A DNA stretch of 64,000 nucleotides from contig NZ_CP189850.1 of assembly GCF_050271975.1 (NCBI RefSeq), positions 434,001 through 498,000 on the forward strand. The letters are read 5' to 3'. Below are positions 42,208 through 53,357 of the stretch, in pieces. The stretch is from Litorimonas sp947503715. GTDB taxonomy: Bacteria > Pseudomonadota > Alphaproteobacteria > Caulobacterales > Maricaulaceae. The notes beneath the pieces were generated by a model that was not told the DNA's origin, searched no databases, and saw nothing but the letters and a program-made list of their open reading frames with translations. Numbering within the stretch: the stretch's first letter is position 1; every line of letters begins with the position of its first letter. The position numbers and the translations under genes are program-made.

Positions 42208-44799
42208 ATGACAAATAGTAATGATAAAAAACCCGGTGGCCGCCGCCCTCTGACGCTTGGTGGCGCAAACCGTGGTCCCGCCAGACGCTCCGGCCCGAAT
42301 TCAGCCGTTGTGGTCGAAAAGAAAAAGAAGGTTATCGTTCGGCCCGGCGCAAAAAAACCTGCGACGTCCAAGACCGCGACGCCGATCAGCCCGCCTAAAA
42401 TGGCGCCGCCGAAACCTGCTGCGCCAAAGACGGCTGCACCGGTTACGCCGCCCAAACCAAAAGCGCCGCCCATCCTGACCAAGGATGCGCAAATTGCAGA
42501 GGCCGCGCGACGCCTTGGCCTATCCAAAGCAGAATATATGAAGCGTCAAAAGGCGCTTTCATCTGCGCAGAAGCAGCAGGAAGAACGCGCCGCACAGCGC
42601 AAAGCCGAAGAAGAAGCCCGCCTCGCCCGTGTCGAGGAAGAGCGCCAACTGCTGGAGCAGAAACGCCGCGAAGCGGAAGCCGAGGAAATGAAGCGCCTCG
42701 AAGAAGAGGAAGCTGCCAAGAAAAAAGCCGAGGCCGAAGAAGCTGCGCGTCTGCAGAAAAAATCTGTTGGCTCACCGCTGAATAAAAAACCTGAAGAGAA
42801 AAAAGACGCCCTGACCGAGCTGCAAAAAGCCGGCGGTCGTGTGAAGAAAAAGCGGGCCGCGCCGCCACCAACGCGGTCCAAGGGTGAAACCAAGCGTCGT
42901 CGCGGTAAGTTGACCATCGTGTCGGCCCTGTCCGGTAATGATGAGCGTCAACGCTCTCTCGCGTCTATGAAACGCGCAAGGGAACGCGAAAAGCAACGCC
43001 AGAGGGGTGGCGGTCGCGGGGCGGATAAGGTCCAACGCGAAGTCACGATTCCGGAAGCCATCACGATCGCCGATCTGGCCAACCGGATGTCCGAACGTGG
43101 CGCAGCCGTTGTCAAATACCTGATGAACCAAGGTGAGATGCACACCGTCAATGATGTGATTGATGCGGATCTCGCGGAACTCATCGTCGAAGACTTTGGA
43201 CATATCGTTAAACGTGTCTCTGACGCGGATGTCGAAACCGACTTTATTATTGATGATACACCGTCGGATGAAAAAGACCGTAAGCCGCGCGCACCCGTCA
43301 TCGCCGTGATGGGTCACGTTGACCACGGTAAGACCTCGCTCCTCGATGCCCTCCGCACGACGGATGTAGCGTCCGGCGAAGCGGGCGGGATTACGCAACA
43401 TATTGGTGCGTATCAAATCGAGCTGAAGTCCGGCGATAAGATTACTGTCCTCGACACACCGGGCCATGCCGCGTTCTCTGAAATGCGGACACGGGGTGCG
43501 GCGGCTGTGGATATTGTCGTCCTGGTCGTTGCAGCGGATGACGGTGTTATGCCGCAAACGATTGAGTCAATTAAATATGCTCAGGAAGCTGACACGCCGA
43601 TCATTGTCGCCATTAACAAAATGGACGCCTATGAGGCTAACCCGCAAAAAGTCGAAACCGACCTCCTGCAACACAACATCATCACGGAAAGCATGTCCGG
43701 TGACGTTCAGGCAATTCCCGTCTCCGCCAAGGAGAAGACAGGCTTGCAAGACTTGGCAGAAGCCATCGTCAACCAAGCTGAGCTGATGGAATTGAAAGCC
43801 AACCCGACCCGTAATTCGGATGGTCTGGTCATTGAATCCAAGATCGAGAAGGGACGCGGCGCAGTCGCAACGCTTCTCGTCAAACGCGGTACGCTGGAAC
43901 GCGGCGCTGTCGTTGTGGCGGGCGAACATTGGGGCAAGGTCAAAGCCATGATGGATGAGAAGGGCAAGCCTGTGAAAAAGGCCGGGCCATCCGTCGCCGT
44001 GGAAATGATGGGCCTGGACGGCGCACCCATGCCGGGTGAGCCTTTCGCGGTCGTCTCTGATGAGCAGAAAGCGCGCGAGATCACGGAATACCGCGTCGAG
44101 AAACGTAAGAAGACGGAAATTTCCGCACCATCTGCTATGGCCTCCATGGAACAGATGATGGCGAAATTGCAGAATAAGGAAGTTTCCGACCTCCCCGTTC
44201 TGGTCAAATCTGACGTTGAGGGCTCCGCGCAAGCGATCAAGACCTCACTCGAAGATCTTGGTAATGACGAAGTCCGCGCGCGCGTGGTATATGCCGCCGC
44301 CGGTGGTATTTCCGAAAGCGATGTCATGCAGGCCAAAACGGCCGGCGCGCCAATCATCGCCTTTAACGTCCGCGCCAATCGCCAAGCCAAGGATTTGGCC
44401 GAGCGCGAGGGCGTCGAAATCCGCTATTACTCAATCATCTATCAATTACTGGATGAAATTAAAGGTGCGCTGGAAGGCATGCTCAAGCCGGAACGTCGCG
44501 AAACCTTTATCGGTTATGCCGAAATTCTGGAAGTCTTCGACATTACCAAGCTCGGTAAAGTTGCCGGGTGTAAAGTCACGGAAGGTCGCGTCGAACGTGG
44601 CTCCGGTGTACGCCTCCTCCGCGATGACGTTGTCATCCATGAAGGCGAGCTGTCGACTCTCAAACGTTTCAAGGACGAAGTGCCAAAGGTTCAGGCTGGT
44701 ATGGAATGCGGTATGGGCTTTGAAGGTTATCACGATCTTCGCAAAGGCGATCAGATCGAGTGCTTCACCGTCGAGATGCTGGACCGCACACTGGACTAG
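42208..44799 (+). CDS. infB: translation initiation factor IF-2
   Basis: 863 residues. Positions initiator tRNA on the 30S subunit. A Lys/Ala/Glu-rich variable N-terminus (about 1-260, with an IF2_N helix at ARRLGLSKAEYMKRQ), a second IF2_N domain (ITIADLANRMSERGAAVVKYLM), then the GTPase: G1 GHVDHGKTS, G3 DTPGHAAF, G4 NKMD. Domain II and III (LPVLVKSDVEGSAQAI) and the fMet-tRNA-binding C2 domain (GKVAGCKVTEGRVERGSGVRL) follow. ATG 42208 has AGGAA 7 nt upstream. A terminator follows directly. Confidence 0.98.
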   Translation: MTNSNDKKPGGRRPLTLGGANRGPARRSGPNSAVVVEKKKKVIVRPGAKKPATSKTATPISPPKMAPPKPAAPKTAAPVTPPKPKAPPILTKDAQIAEAARRLGLSKAEYMKRQKALSSAQKQQEERAAQRKAEEEARLARVEEERQLLEQKRREAEAEEMKRLEEEEAAKKKAEAEEAARLQKKSVGSPLNKKPEEKKDALTELQKAGGRVKKKRAAPPPTRSKGETKRRRGKLTIVSALSGNDERQRSLASMKRAREREKQRQRGGGRGADKVQREVTIPEAITIADLANRMSERGAAVVKYLMNQGEMHTVNDVIDADLAELIVEDFGHIVKRVSDADVETDFIIDDTPSDEKDRKPRAPVIAVMGHVDHGKTSLLDALRTTDVASGEAGGITQHIGAYQIELKSGDKITVLDTPGHAAFSEMRTRGAAAVDIVVLVVAADDGVMPQTIESIKYAQEADTPIIVAINKMDAYEANPQKVETDLLQHNIITESMSGDVQAIPVSAKEKTGLQDLAEAIVNQAELMELKANPTRNSDGLVIESKIEKGRGAVATLLVKRGTLERGAVVVAGEHWGKVKAMMDEKGKPVKKAGPSVAVEMMGLDGAPMPGEPFAVVSDEQKAREITEYRVEKRKKTEISAPSAMASMEQMMAKLQNKEVSDLPVLVKSDVEGSAQAIKTSLEDLGNDEVRARVVYAAAGGISESDVMQAKTAGAPIIAFNVRANRQAKDLAEREGVEIRYYSIIYQLLDEIKGALEGMLKPERRETFIGYAEILEVFDITKLGKVAGCKVTEGRVERGSGVRLLRDDVVIHEGELSTLKRFKDEVPKVQAGMECGMGFEGYHDLRKGDQIECFTVEMLDRTLD

Positions 44800-44826
44800 A
44801 CCATACTTACATCATTATAAAAATTT

Positions 44827-44860
44827 AGCCCTCCTCGGATTGATCCGGGAGGGCTTTTTT
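44827..44860 (+). terminator. intrinsic terminator after infB
   Basis: AGCCCTCC...GGGAGGGCT stem with TTTTTT, 28 nt after the infB stop. Confidence 0.9.
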
Positions 44861-44910
44861 GTAAAATTCGGACGACAAAGGGAGGGGTGTCCAAAATTTA
44901 CCGAATTAGT

Positions 44911-45554
44911 TTAGAATCGGCGGCCGACGCCTACACCGAAAATCCAAGGATCAATATCGGCTTCCGCCGTTAAAATACCCAGTCCGCTAGCATCAACAGT
45001 GACATCCGTTTCAAGCCATAACTTCTTTACATCGAAGTTGACAAAATAGGTCTCATTGACCGGAATATCGACACCGGCCTGTAGCGCGAACCCGAAATTA
45101 TTATCGTGATTAACAGAGGTCAGACCATCCGGTACATCCTGCTCAAGGAAGAATGTGTAATAAATTCCAGCCCCGACGTAAGGGCGGATATTGGCACGCG
45201 GGCTAAAGTGGTATTGCGCCAGAAGAGTGGGCGGCAAGAGCCACACGTCACCAATATTGACATTTCCAAGACTGGAGTTTTGGACCGAATTATCATGCGG
45301 TGTCGTGGCGACGACCAATTCGAAAGCAATATTTTCTTTCACGAAATATGAAAAGTCGATTTCGGGCACAATTTGATCATCAATACTGACATCACCACCA
45401 ATGGGCGTGGCCGTTCCGTCTTCTTCAGGCACAACGGCCAAACCGCGCAGGCGGATTAACCAAGGGTCCTCGACGTCGGAGGCAAAAGCCTGCCCAATCG
45501 GCAATGACATCATGCTGTCGTTGCGGCGGCCATCATGAATAAACGTGAACGCAT
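44911..45554 (-). pseudogene. OmpW-family outer-membrane protein with frameshifted signal peptide
   Basis: The mature part (from SDVEDPWLIRLRGLAVVP to the C-terminal FGVGVGRRF) is an intact eight-strand OmpW barrel ending in Phe. The start is broken. ATG 45554 has a strong AGGAGAT site and encodes MRSRLFMMAAATTA, then a TGA (45510-45512). One frame over, the sequence continues MSLPIGQAFA. Joined, these give a perfect signal peptide with an AFA cleavage site, so one base appears to be missing near 45512. The only continuous frame begins far upstream with a non-signal sequence. Either a real recent frameshift, or a sequencing error in an intact gene. Confidence 0.8.
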
Positions 45555-45737
45555 TTTTATCTCCTGTAGGCGTTTTCATAACCCAATTACACGGGAGATT
45601 AGAAATTTGAGGGCTATTAAGTTTCTATATTTTGCATAGGTTTTTTTATATAAAAAGGAAATATCGTCTTTTTTTGATTATGATTCCTAGCTGGGCCAAT
45701 GACTTGGAAACGCCTCATTAAATCTTTAAGGGAGACT

Positions 45738-46121
45738 ATGTCTAAGAACCGCCCCCCCTCTCAGCGCCAACTCAAGGCCGGTGAATTAATCCGTCGTGCA
45801 CTGGCCGAAATTTTAGCGAAAGAAAATCTGCGTGATCCCGACTTGCAAGGTGTGTCTGTGACAATTTCCGAAGTCCGCGCCTCTCCGGACCTGAAACACG
45901 CGATCGTCTATGCGAGCCCGCTGGGAACCGATCATGACGCGGATAAAGTCATCAAAGCGCTACAACGGTGTGGATCGTTCCTGCGCGGGCGCTTGGGAAA
46001 AGAGATGCAAATGAAATCCACACCGCGTCTTCGTTTTATGAAGGATGAGAGTTTCGATACGGCGGAAGCCATGACCCGTCTTCTAAAAGACCCAAAAATC
46101 CAACAGGATTTAGGTAAATAA
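45738..46121 (+). CDS. rbfA: ribosome-binding factor A
   Basis: 127 residues. KH-fold protein that binds the 30S subunit during late maturation. Visible: RQLKAGELIRRALAEILAKENLRDPDL, VTISEVRASPDLKHAIVYASPL and LRGRLGKEMQMKSTPRLRFMKDESFDTA. ATG 45738 has GGGAGA 5 nt upstream. Lies between infB and truB as in many bacteria, although here with the ompW gene and a lipoprotein inserted on the opposite strand. Confidence 0.96.
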   Translation: MSKNRPPSQRQLKAGELIRRALAEILAKENLRDPDLQGVSVTISEVRASPDLKHAIVYASPLGTDHDADKVIKALQRCGSFLRGRLGKEMQMKSTPRLRFMKDESFDTAEAMTRLLKDPKIQQDLGK

Positions 46122-46200
46122 AAGAAATCTCCGCGAAGCAGAGACGGCTTATATCAGACCGAGATTGTATCTCTGCAAAAAAACACCTGCTCTCAGACGT

Positions 46201-46623
46201 TTATCCGTCTGCGTCCTTGCCGTCAGATGACCCCTCTGTTGGGACCAAAATGATATCCAAATCATTAGGAGACAAAGACTCGGTCGTTACTCTTTGTGTC
46301 GAAACTTGCGCCCCAATGATCGCACCTCCCGCTGTTCCTGGTACCATAACGGTCTCTAGCGACGTCGAAACCTGCGGTTCAATGATAACGGTGTAATCTT
46401 CATAACCGCTTTTACTCACCGTCGTTTTATAGGTCCGGTACTCACTAAGCTTGATCTCACAAGGGGTATTGCACGTTTGGGGCTGCAGTTCCTGGGCGCT
46501 ATCTTCAAAAACGACTAGCGCCTCGGAAGGTTGTGATGTCATTTTTACTGTATCTAACCCAGTGACGCAGGCAGAAAGACTCACCGTTGCCGCCAATCCT
46601 AAAAATAATTTAGTATTATTCAT
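46201..46623 (-). CDS. PEGA-type lipoprotein
   Basis: 140 residues. Lipobox LSAC near residue 19. A short beta-rich domain of PEGA type follows (VKMTSQPSEALVVFED, CNTPCEIKLSEYRTYKTTVSKSGYEDYTV), then a Gly-rich segment and a disordered acidic tail. Start at ATG 46623 with GGAG upstream. Such proteins are envelope surface proteins of unknown role. Confidence 0.75.
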   Translation of the reverse strand: MNNTKLFLGLAATVSLSACVTGLDTVKMTSQPSEALVVFEDSAQELQPQTCNTPCEIKLSEYRTYKTTVSKSGYEDYTVIIEPQVSTSLETVMVPGTAGGAIIGAQVSTQRVTTESLSPNDLDIILVPTEGSSDGKDADG

Positions 46624-46730
46624 TGGTAGCTCCAGACCTAGTTTTTGTGATATTTCATAACATTGCCGATGTCGCACTGATCGGCAAGGAACAATAAGAT
46701 CAGCATTACGGTTATCAAAGAAGCAACCCT

Positions 46731-47645
46731 ATGGACCCGAACGGACGAAAACGAAAAAAAGGCAACCCTGTCCATGGCTGGGTTGTTCTGGATAAAGCGG
46801 TCGGTATTGGCTCAACGCCGATGGTCGGTAAGGTTCGCTGGCTCTTTCAGGCACAAAAAGCCGGACATGCGGGAACGTTGGACCCGCTGGCGAGTGGTAT
46901 TCTGCCAATTGCACTGGGCGAGGCGACGAAGACCGTGCCTTTTATGATGGACGCCGCGAAGTCTTATATTTTCGAAATTACGTGGGGCGAGAGCCGGACG
47001 ACGCAGGACGCAGAGGGCGACGTGACCGCGACATCGGCCGTGCGCCCGACTGAGGCGGATATCCGCGCGGCCCTGCCTGAATTTACGGGCGAGATTGAGC
47101 AAGTCCCACCTAAATTCTCCGCCATAAAAATTGACGGCAAGCGCGCTTATGATCTGGCCCGTGCCGGAGAAAAGGTTGAGATCAAATCCCGTCCCGTCCG
47201 CGTGGACCGTTTTGAGTTGGTCGAGACAACAAAAGAAACAGCTCGGTTCGAAGTCGATTGCGGAAAAGGCACCTATATCCGCTCCCTTGCGCGCGATCTC
47301 GCAGCCTCTCTCGGCGCTTGCGGATATGTGACGCTCCTGCGCCGCACCCGGGTCGGGCCGTTCACGCTGGCGCAGTCAATAACACTGGACGAACTGGAAC
47401 AGATGTGCGATGTCGCGCGCGTCTCGGACGGGTTGCATCCCGTTTCGACCGCACTGGACGACATCCCGGTGCTGGCCGTCACGGAAACCGACGCAAATCA
47501 TCTGAAACACGGACGCTCTATTGTCGCGCCGCAGACATTCACCGACATCGATCTGATTTTGGCGGAATGGAACGACACGCCAATTGCGCTTCTGTCGCCG
47601 CGTGATGGAACGTTAGTTCCAAAACGTGTTTTTAATATAACTTAA
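46731..47645 (+). CDS. truB: tRNA pseudouridine(55) synthase TruB
   Basis: 304 residues. Makes pseudouridine 55 in the T-loop of tRNAs. GWVVLDKAVGIGSTPMVGKV at the start, the catalytic Asp in AGHAGTLDPLASGILPIALG, PPKFSAIKIDGKRAYDLAR, and CGKGTYIRSLARDLAASLG. The C-terminal PUA-like part is short. rpsO follows after 13 nt. Confidence 0.97.
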   Translation: MDPNGRKRKKGNPVHGWVVLDKAVGIGSTPMVGKVRWLFQAQKAGHAGTLDPLASGILPIALGEATKTVPFMMDAAKSYIFEITWGESRTTQDAEGDVTATSAVRPTEADIRAALPEFTGEIEQVPPKFSAIKIDGKRAYDLARAGEKVEIKSRPVRVDRFELVETTKETARFEVDCGKGTYIRSLARDLAASLGACGYVTLLRRTRVGPFTLAQSITLDELEQMCDVARVSDGLHPVSTALDDIPVLAVTETDANHLKHGRSIVAPQTFTDIDLILAEWNDTPIALLSPRDGTLVPKRVFNIT

Positions 47646-47658
47646 ACGGAGATATCCG

Positions 47659-47928
47659 ATGTCGATCACACCCGAGCGCAAAGCCGCTTTGATCAACGAA
47701 TACGCAGTGCAACCCGGCGATACAGGGTCACCCGAAGTCCAGGTCGCGATCCTCACAGAGCGGATTGTCAACCTGACAGAACATTTCAAAACCAACAAAA
47801 AAGACAACCACTCCCGTCGGGGTCTTTTGTTGATGGTCAATAAGCGTCGCAGCCTGTTGTCCTATGTGAAGAAAAAAGATGAGAGCCGTTATCAGGACCT
47901 CATCAAACGCTTGGGTCTGCGTCGTTAA
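47659..47928 (+). CDS. rpsO: 30S ribosomal protein S15
   Basis: 89 residues, the universal length. EYAVQPGDTGSPEVQVAILTERI, LTEHFKTNKKDNHSRRGLLLMVNKRRSLLSYVKKKD and the terminal RYQDLIKRLGLRR are standard S15 sequence. Binds 16S rRNA early in small-subunit assembly. Placed between truB and pnp as in most proteobacteria. GGAGATATCCG precedes the start. Confidence 0.99.
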   Translation: MSITPERKAALINEYAVQPGDTGSPEVQVAILTERIVNLTEHFKTNKKDNHSRRGLLLMVNKRRSLLSYVKKKDESRYQDLIKRLGLRR

Positions 47929-48173
47929 AAAAGGCCATTCGCGTCAGCGAATTACCGATAGGGCGACAGCTTAAATCTGAAAGATTTACGCGTGCCGCTC
48001 CACGACAACACCCAAATTATCTAAGAAATCAGAGGTCGCTGAACAAAGCGGCCCCTTGTGCGTTAGTTAAATGCACGGCGCAACGATGCGCATCCCTTCC
48101 GGACCACGAATGAACGCGGGCGGAAAATTGCCAGATGGCAAAGCAAGTACGATGAAAGAAAGAAAATCTACGT

Positions 48174-50360
<2,187 letters not shown>

Positions 50361-50363
50361 CCA

Positions 50364-50419
50364 ATAAATCGACACTAAAGTGTCGATTTATGCGATGAGC
50401 TGACCCAGTAACGGGTCAG
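50364..50419. repeat. two perfect hairpins between the pnp stop and its terminator
   Basis: ATAAATCGACAC-TAAA-GTGTCGATTTAT (50364-50391, 12-bp perfect arms) begins 3 nt after the pnp stop, followed by CTGACCC-AGTAAC-GGGTCAG (50400-50419). Neither has a T-run. Confidence 0.8.
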
Positions 50420-50445
50420 GACTCTATGTTAGATAAAAAGAAAGA

Positions 50446-50478
50446 AACCCGCTCTCATTTGAGGGCGGGTTTTTTTTA
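50446..50478 (+). terminator. intrinsic terminator after pnp
   Basis: AACCCGC...GCGGGTT stem followed by eight T. Confidence 0.9.
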
Positions 50479-50620
50479 TGGACTAATCCGCTTATGGGTC
50501 AGGTAATAACATTCCGAAATTTAACATGCATTAATAACCTAAAATAGTTTTTGCCGGGAACCTTGTCATGGTAGGATTGTTCTGCAATCCCTGAGATTAT
50601 ACAAAAAAAAGGGACTTACC

Positions 50621-51361
50621 GTGAAGCTACAATCAACTATCGGTCTGGCGATTGCCATGGCCTGTCTAAGCGCCTGCGCCACTTCGCCTATGATGGCATC
50701 GGATTTCGAAGAAACGCGCGAGAGCGTCTCCGTCGTCCTGATGAAGCCGGATGTCGAAGTCAAATTCGACAAGGTCGGCACGACGGAAACGCGCGTCGAC
50801 TGGACGGAGCAATCCGAGGCCAATCTGAAAGCCGCCATCATGGCGCATCTGGAATCAACCGGAGAAAGCGTGACGGAGTTCGACACAGCCACCATCAGTC
50901 AAGAAGAGCTGGATCAGCTTCTCGCATTGAACGAACAGGTCAGTGTCGCCATGGGTCAACATGCGGTCAGTATCGGCAACACACCTTTTTTGGGTCCATT
51001 GCCGCACAAAAAGGATCGTAAGAGAGAACTGGACTATTCCCTCGGCGAAGCCATCGCCCCGATCAAGGCCTCCACAGATGCGGATTACGCTGCCTTCCTC
51101 ACTTATCGCTCGACAATCGAAAGCGGCGGTTCGTTCCTGACAAAAATCGCGATTGGCACGCTGACGGGTTATACACCTGCGGGCAGTGATTTCCGTGGTA
51201 CGCTGGTCAGCCTCGTCAATCTGGATGATGGAGAAATTGTCTGGCTGAATTCCAAAGTCGCCGGAAGTATCTTGGCTGGCGATGCCCGCGATGCTGGCAA
51301 TGCCACAAAAACGATTGCATCCATTATGGATAAAAGCCCTTTCATGGATGAGACTGAATAA
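50621..51361 (+). CDS. lipoprotein of a three-gene envelope operon
   Basis: 246 residues from a GTG start. Lipobox LSAC near residue 19. The mature part begins with a DFEETRESVSVVLMKPDVEVKF segment and includes Ala/Ser-rich helices; the C-terminal half (FLTYRSTIESGGSFL, RGTLVSLVNLDDGEIVWLN) resembles the domain of secreted proteins that report on activity at the envelope, but no family name is certain. The TAA stop overlaps the ATG of the M48 lipoprotein (TAATG), so they are translated together. Confidence 0.7.
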   Translation: MKLQSTIGLAIAMACLSACATSPMMASDFEETRESVSVVLMKPDVEVKFDKVGTTETRVDWTEQSEANLKAAIMAHLESTGESVTEFDTATISQEELDQLLALNEQVSVAMGQHAVSIGNTPFLGPLPHKKDRKRELDYSLGEAIAPIKASTDADYAAFLTYRSTIESGGSFLTKIAIGTLTGYTPAGSDFRGTLVSLVNLDDGEIVWLNSKVAGSILAGDARDAGNATKTIASIMDKSPFMDETE

Positions 51362-52560
51362 TGCGCGACACAATCGTCACGCTCGGTCTGACGTCAATAT
51401 TTCTGCTGAGCGGATGCGTCACCACCGATCAGGGACAGCGAATAGTCGGTGAAAAGGCGACAGACAAGGCGAGCACGGCTGCCATGTTAGAGCTTGAATC
51501 GGCTAAAGCAGAAGACACCATTCGACGTTCAGGCGACAGAATTATTGATCCCAATCTTGAACGCTATGTTCAAACCATTGCCGAAGCCAGCGCGGGCGAT
51601 TTTGGGGAAGAAATCAATGTCTATCTTCTACAGGCACCCGTTTTTAATGCCTTCATGATGCCAAATGGTACGATGGGTGTTTATTCAGGTCTGTTATTGC
51701 GCGCCGAAACCGAAGATGAATTAGCCCTCGTTCTGGGTCATGAATTCGGCCACTATTACGAAAAGCATGTAGAGGAAAGATTTGCTGCGGCCAACAATGC
51801 GAATATCTTATTTGCAGCGACGGGGTATAGCCTTATTGGGTTAATCGTCGCGGGGGCTGAAATTTCCTCGTTCTCACGTTCTCAAGAGAGCGAAGCGGAT
51901 AAAATCGGCGCAGAAATTTTGCCTGGAACAGGGTATGACTCAGCGGTGGCCATCCGGCTTTGGGATAATCTTGAAGCAGAAAAAAAGGCCTCATCTATTC
52001 GTGCCGTACGTAAACGCGGATCGTCAATTTTTGATACGCATCCAACGAGTCTGGAGCGTCTCGACACCCTGAAAACCCTTGTTGGTGTCGAGGGCCCATT
52101 GCCCGAACCTTCCGCAGAGAAGCGGGAAGCTTACCGTGCAATTATCCGGCCCTATCTTCTTACTTGGTTGGAAGATGAAATTGGCCGTCGGGACGCCGGA
52201 TCCACACTTCATCTTCTGGATCGTCTTGACGCCGTGCCCGGCGATGAGGGTACCTTGCTCTATGCCAGGGCCAGAGTGATTGATCGCGCCCTGTCGAATA
52301 AAAGACTGAAGAAAGACAAACTCACACGCAAGCTGATGGAGACATATTCTCCGGAAACTGTGATCGAGTTGCTGGAGGCGTCCACATCGAATGCGGACGC
52401 CCCTGCGCAAGCCCATCGCGAACTCGGGAACCGCCTTTACAAGGCTGGTCGTCATACCGAGGCATCCCGTGCATTCCAGGTCTATCTTGATCAAAATCCT
52501 GCGGCGAAAGACGCCGCGCTTATCAAATCACTTATGCTAAAGTCGGAAGGCTCCTCATGA
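51361..52560 (+). CDS. M48-family metalloprotease lipoprotein (BepA-like layout)
   Basis: 399 residues. Lipobox LSGC near residue 19, then an M48 domain with HEFGH in VLGHEFGHYYEKH and the third zinc ligand in SQESEADKIGAE. A helical TPR-like region fills the C-terminal 150 residues (HRELGNRLYKAGRHTEASRAF). The protease-plus-TPR plan matches BepA/YfgC proteins that degrade stalled outer-membrane proteins and assist LPS transport assembly, but this one is lipid-anchored. Overlaps both neighbours. Confidence 0.88.
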   Translation: MRDTIVTLGLTSIFLLSGCVTTDQGQRIVGEKATDKASTAAMLELESAKAEDTIRRSGDRIIDPNLERYVQTIAEASAGDFGEEINVYLLQAPVFNAFMMPNGTMGVYSGLLLRAETEDELALVLGHEFGHYYEKHVEERFAAANNANILFAATGYSLIGLIVAGAEISSFSRSQESEADKIGAEILPGTGYDSAVAIRLWDNLEAEKKASSIRAVRKRGSSIFDTHPTSLERLDTLKTLVGVEGPLPEPSAEKREAYRAIIRPYLLTWLEDEIGRRDAGSTLHLLDRLDAVPGDEGTLLYARARVIDRALSNKRLKKDKLTRKLMETYSPETVIELLEASTSNADAPAQAHRELGNRLYKAGRHTEASRAFQVYLDQNPAAKDAALIKSLMLKSEGSS

Positions 52561-53141
52561 CATATACACTTAAATCTCTCGCGCTGGCGGCGGCCGCTAC
52601 AGCGCTTTTATCCGCTTGCGTCTCCATGTCGGCCGTTCCGGCCAATCAACCGTTCAAGGCTGAAACCGCTTTTGAAGTCACACCGTCTGAAAGCTGGACA
52701 CGCCTGCCCAACGGGTTGAACCCGACCCGTGGATCCGCTCTGACGCAGGACGGGACACCGCTGGGGGCTGTCTATATGGTAACCGTCAAGAATGACAAAG
52801 CCATGGTCGACACGGCCGGCGGCTCCGCAAATCTGCCCCGCTATACAACGGGCAGCACACCACTCGAGCAAATCGACTTTCTGACCGCGTCTCTGGAACT
52901 GATTGGCTTTTCCAATGTCGAAACATCGGATGTGCGCTCGGAACCGGTTGACGGAAAGACGGGGACGCGCATGGGTCTGAACGGAAAGTATGCCAATGGG
53001 CTGAACATGAAAGGCGACGCCGTTCTGGTTGAATCGGATGAGGGTTTAAACGTTCTCGTCTATACGGCTGCCGAGATGGTCTATTATGAAAAATACCGTC
53101 AGGCCGCCGAAACCCTCATGGCCTCCATTGATTTGGAATAG
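52557..53141 (+). CDS. hypothetical lipoprotein
   Basis: 194 residues. Lipobox LSAC at residues 18-21. The mature protein is a single compact domain (FEVTPSESWTRLPNGLNPTRG, LEQIDFLTASLELIGFSNVET, TRMGLNGKYANGLNMKGDA) ending in a helix. No family recognised. Its ATG overlaps the TGA of the M48 lipoprotein by 4 nt. As the third lipoprotein in the operon it may be a substrate, cofactor or structural partner of the protease. Confidence 0.75.
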   Translation: MTYTLKSLALAAAATALLSACVSMSAVPANQPFKAETAFEVTPSESWTRLPNGLNPTRGSALTQDGTPLGAVYMVTVKNDKAMVDTAGGSANLPRYTTGSTPLEQIDFLTASLELIGFSNVETSDVRSEPVDGKTGTRMGLNGKYANGLNMKGDAVLVESDEGLNVLVYTAAEMVYYEKYRQAAETLMASIDLE

Positions 53142-53220
53142 GCCTTGACCGGAAACGGTTGGTGTTACCATAAATAATATAGTGCGGGCGCCGGGAGGCC
53201 CGCAAATCTTTTGAGGACGG

Positions 53221-53343
53221 ATGCGGTCATCGGCCCCACCGCGCTTCGAGATTTCAAGACCGAATCAAGGCCTGCCAACCCTGTTGGCAGGCCTTGATTT
53301 ATCAAGCTTTAGCGCCGATATAGCGGCTTCAACACGATACTAA
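53221..53343 (+). CDS. candidate 40-codon leader ORF upstream of DUF6481
   Basis: ATG 53221 follows GAGGACGG, a good ribosome site, and runs 40 codons (begins MRSSAPPRFEISRPNQ, ends ASTRY) to TAA, 14 nt before the DUF6481 start. It contains a perfect 16-bp hairpin ATCAAGGCCTGCCAAC-CCT-GTTGGCAGGCCTTGAT (53264-53298). The hairpin would stall or be opened by a ribosome on this frame, which fits a translational attenuation leader. The peptide itself has no recognisable feature, so it may be coding only by chance. Confidence 0.4.
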   Translation: MRSSAPPRFEISRPNQGLPTLLAGLDLSSFSADIAASTRY

Positions 53344-53357
53344 CCCCAAGGTTTTAC

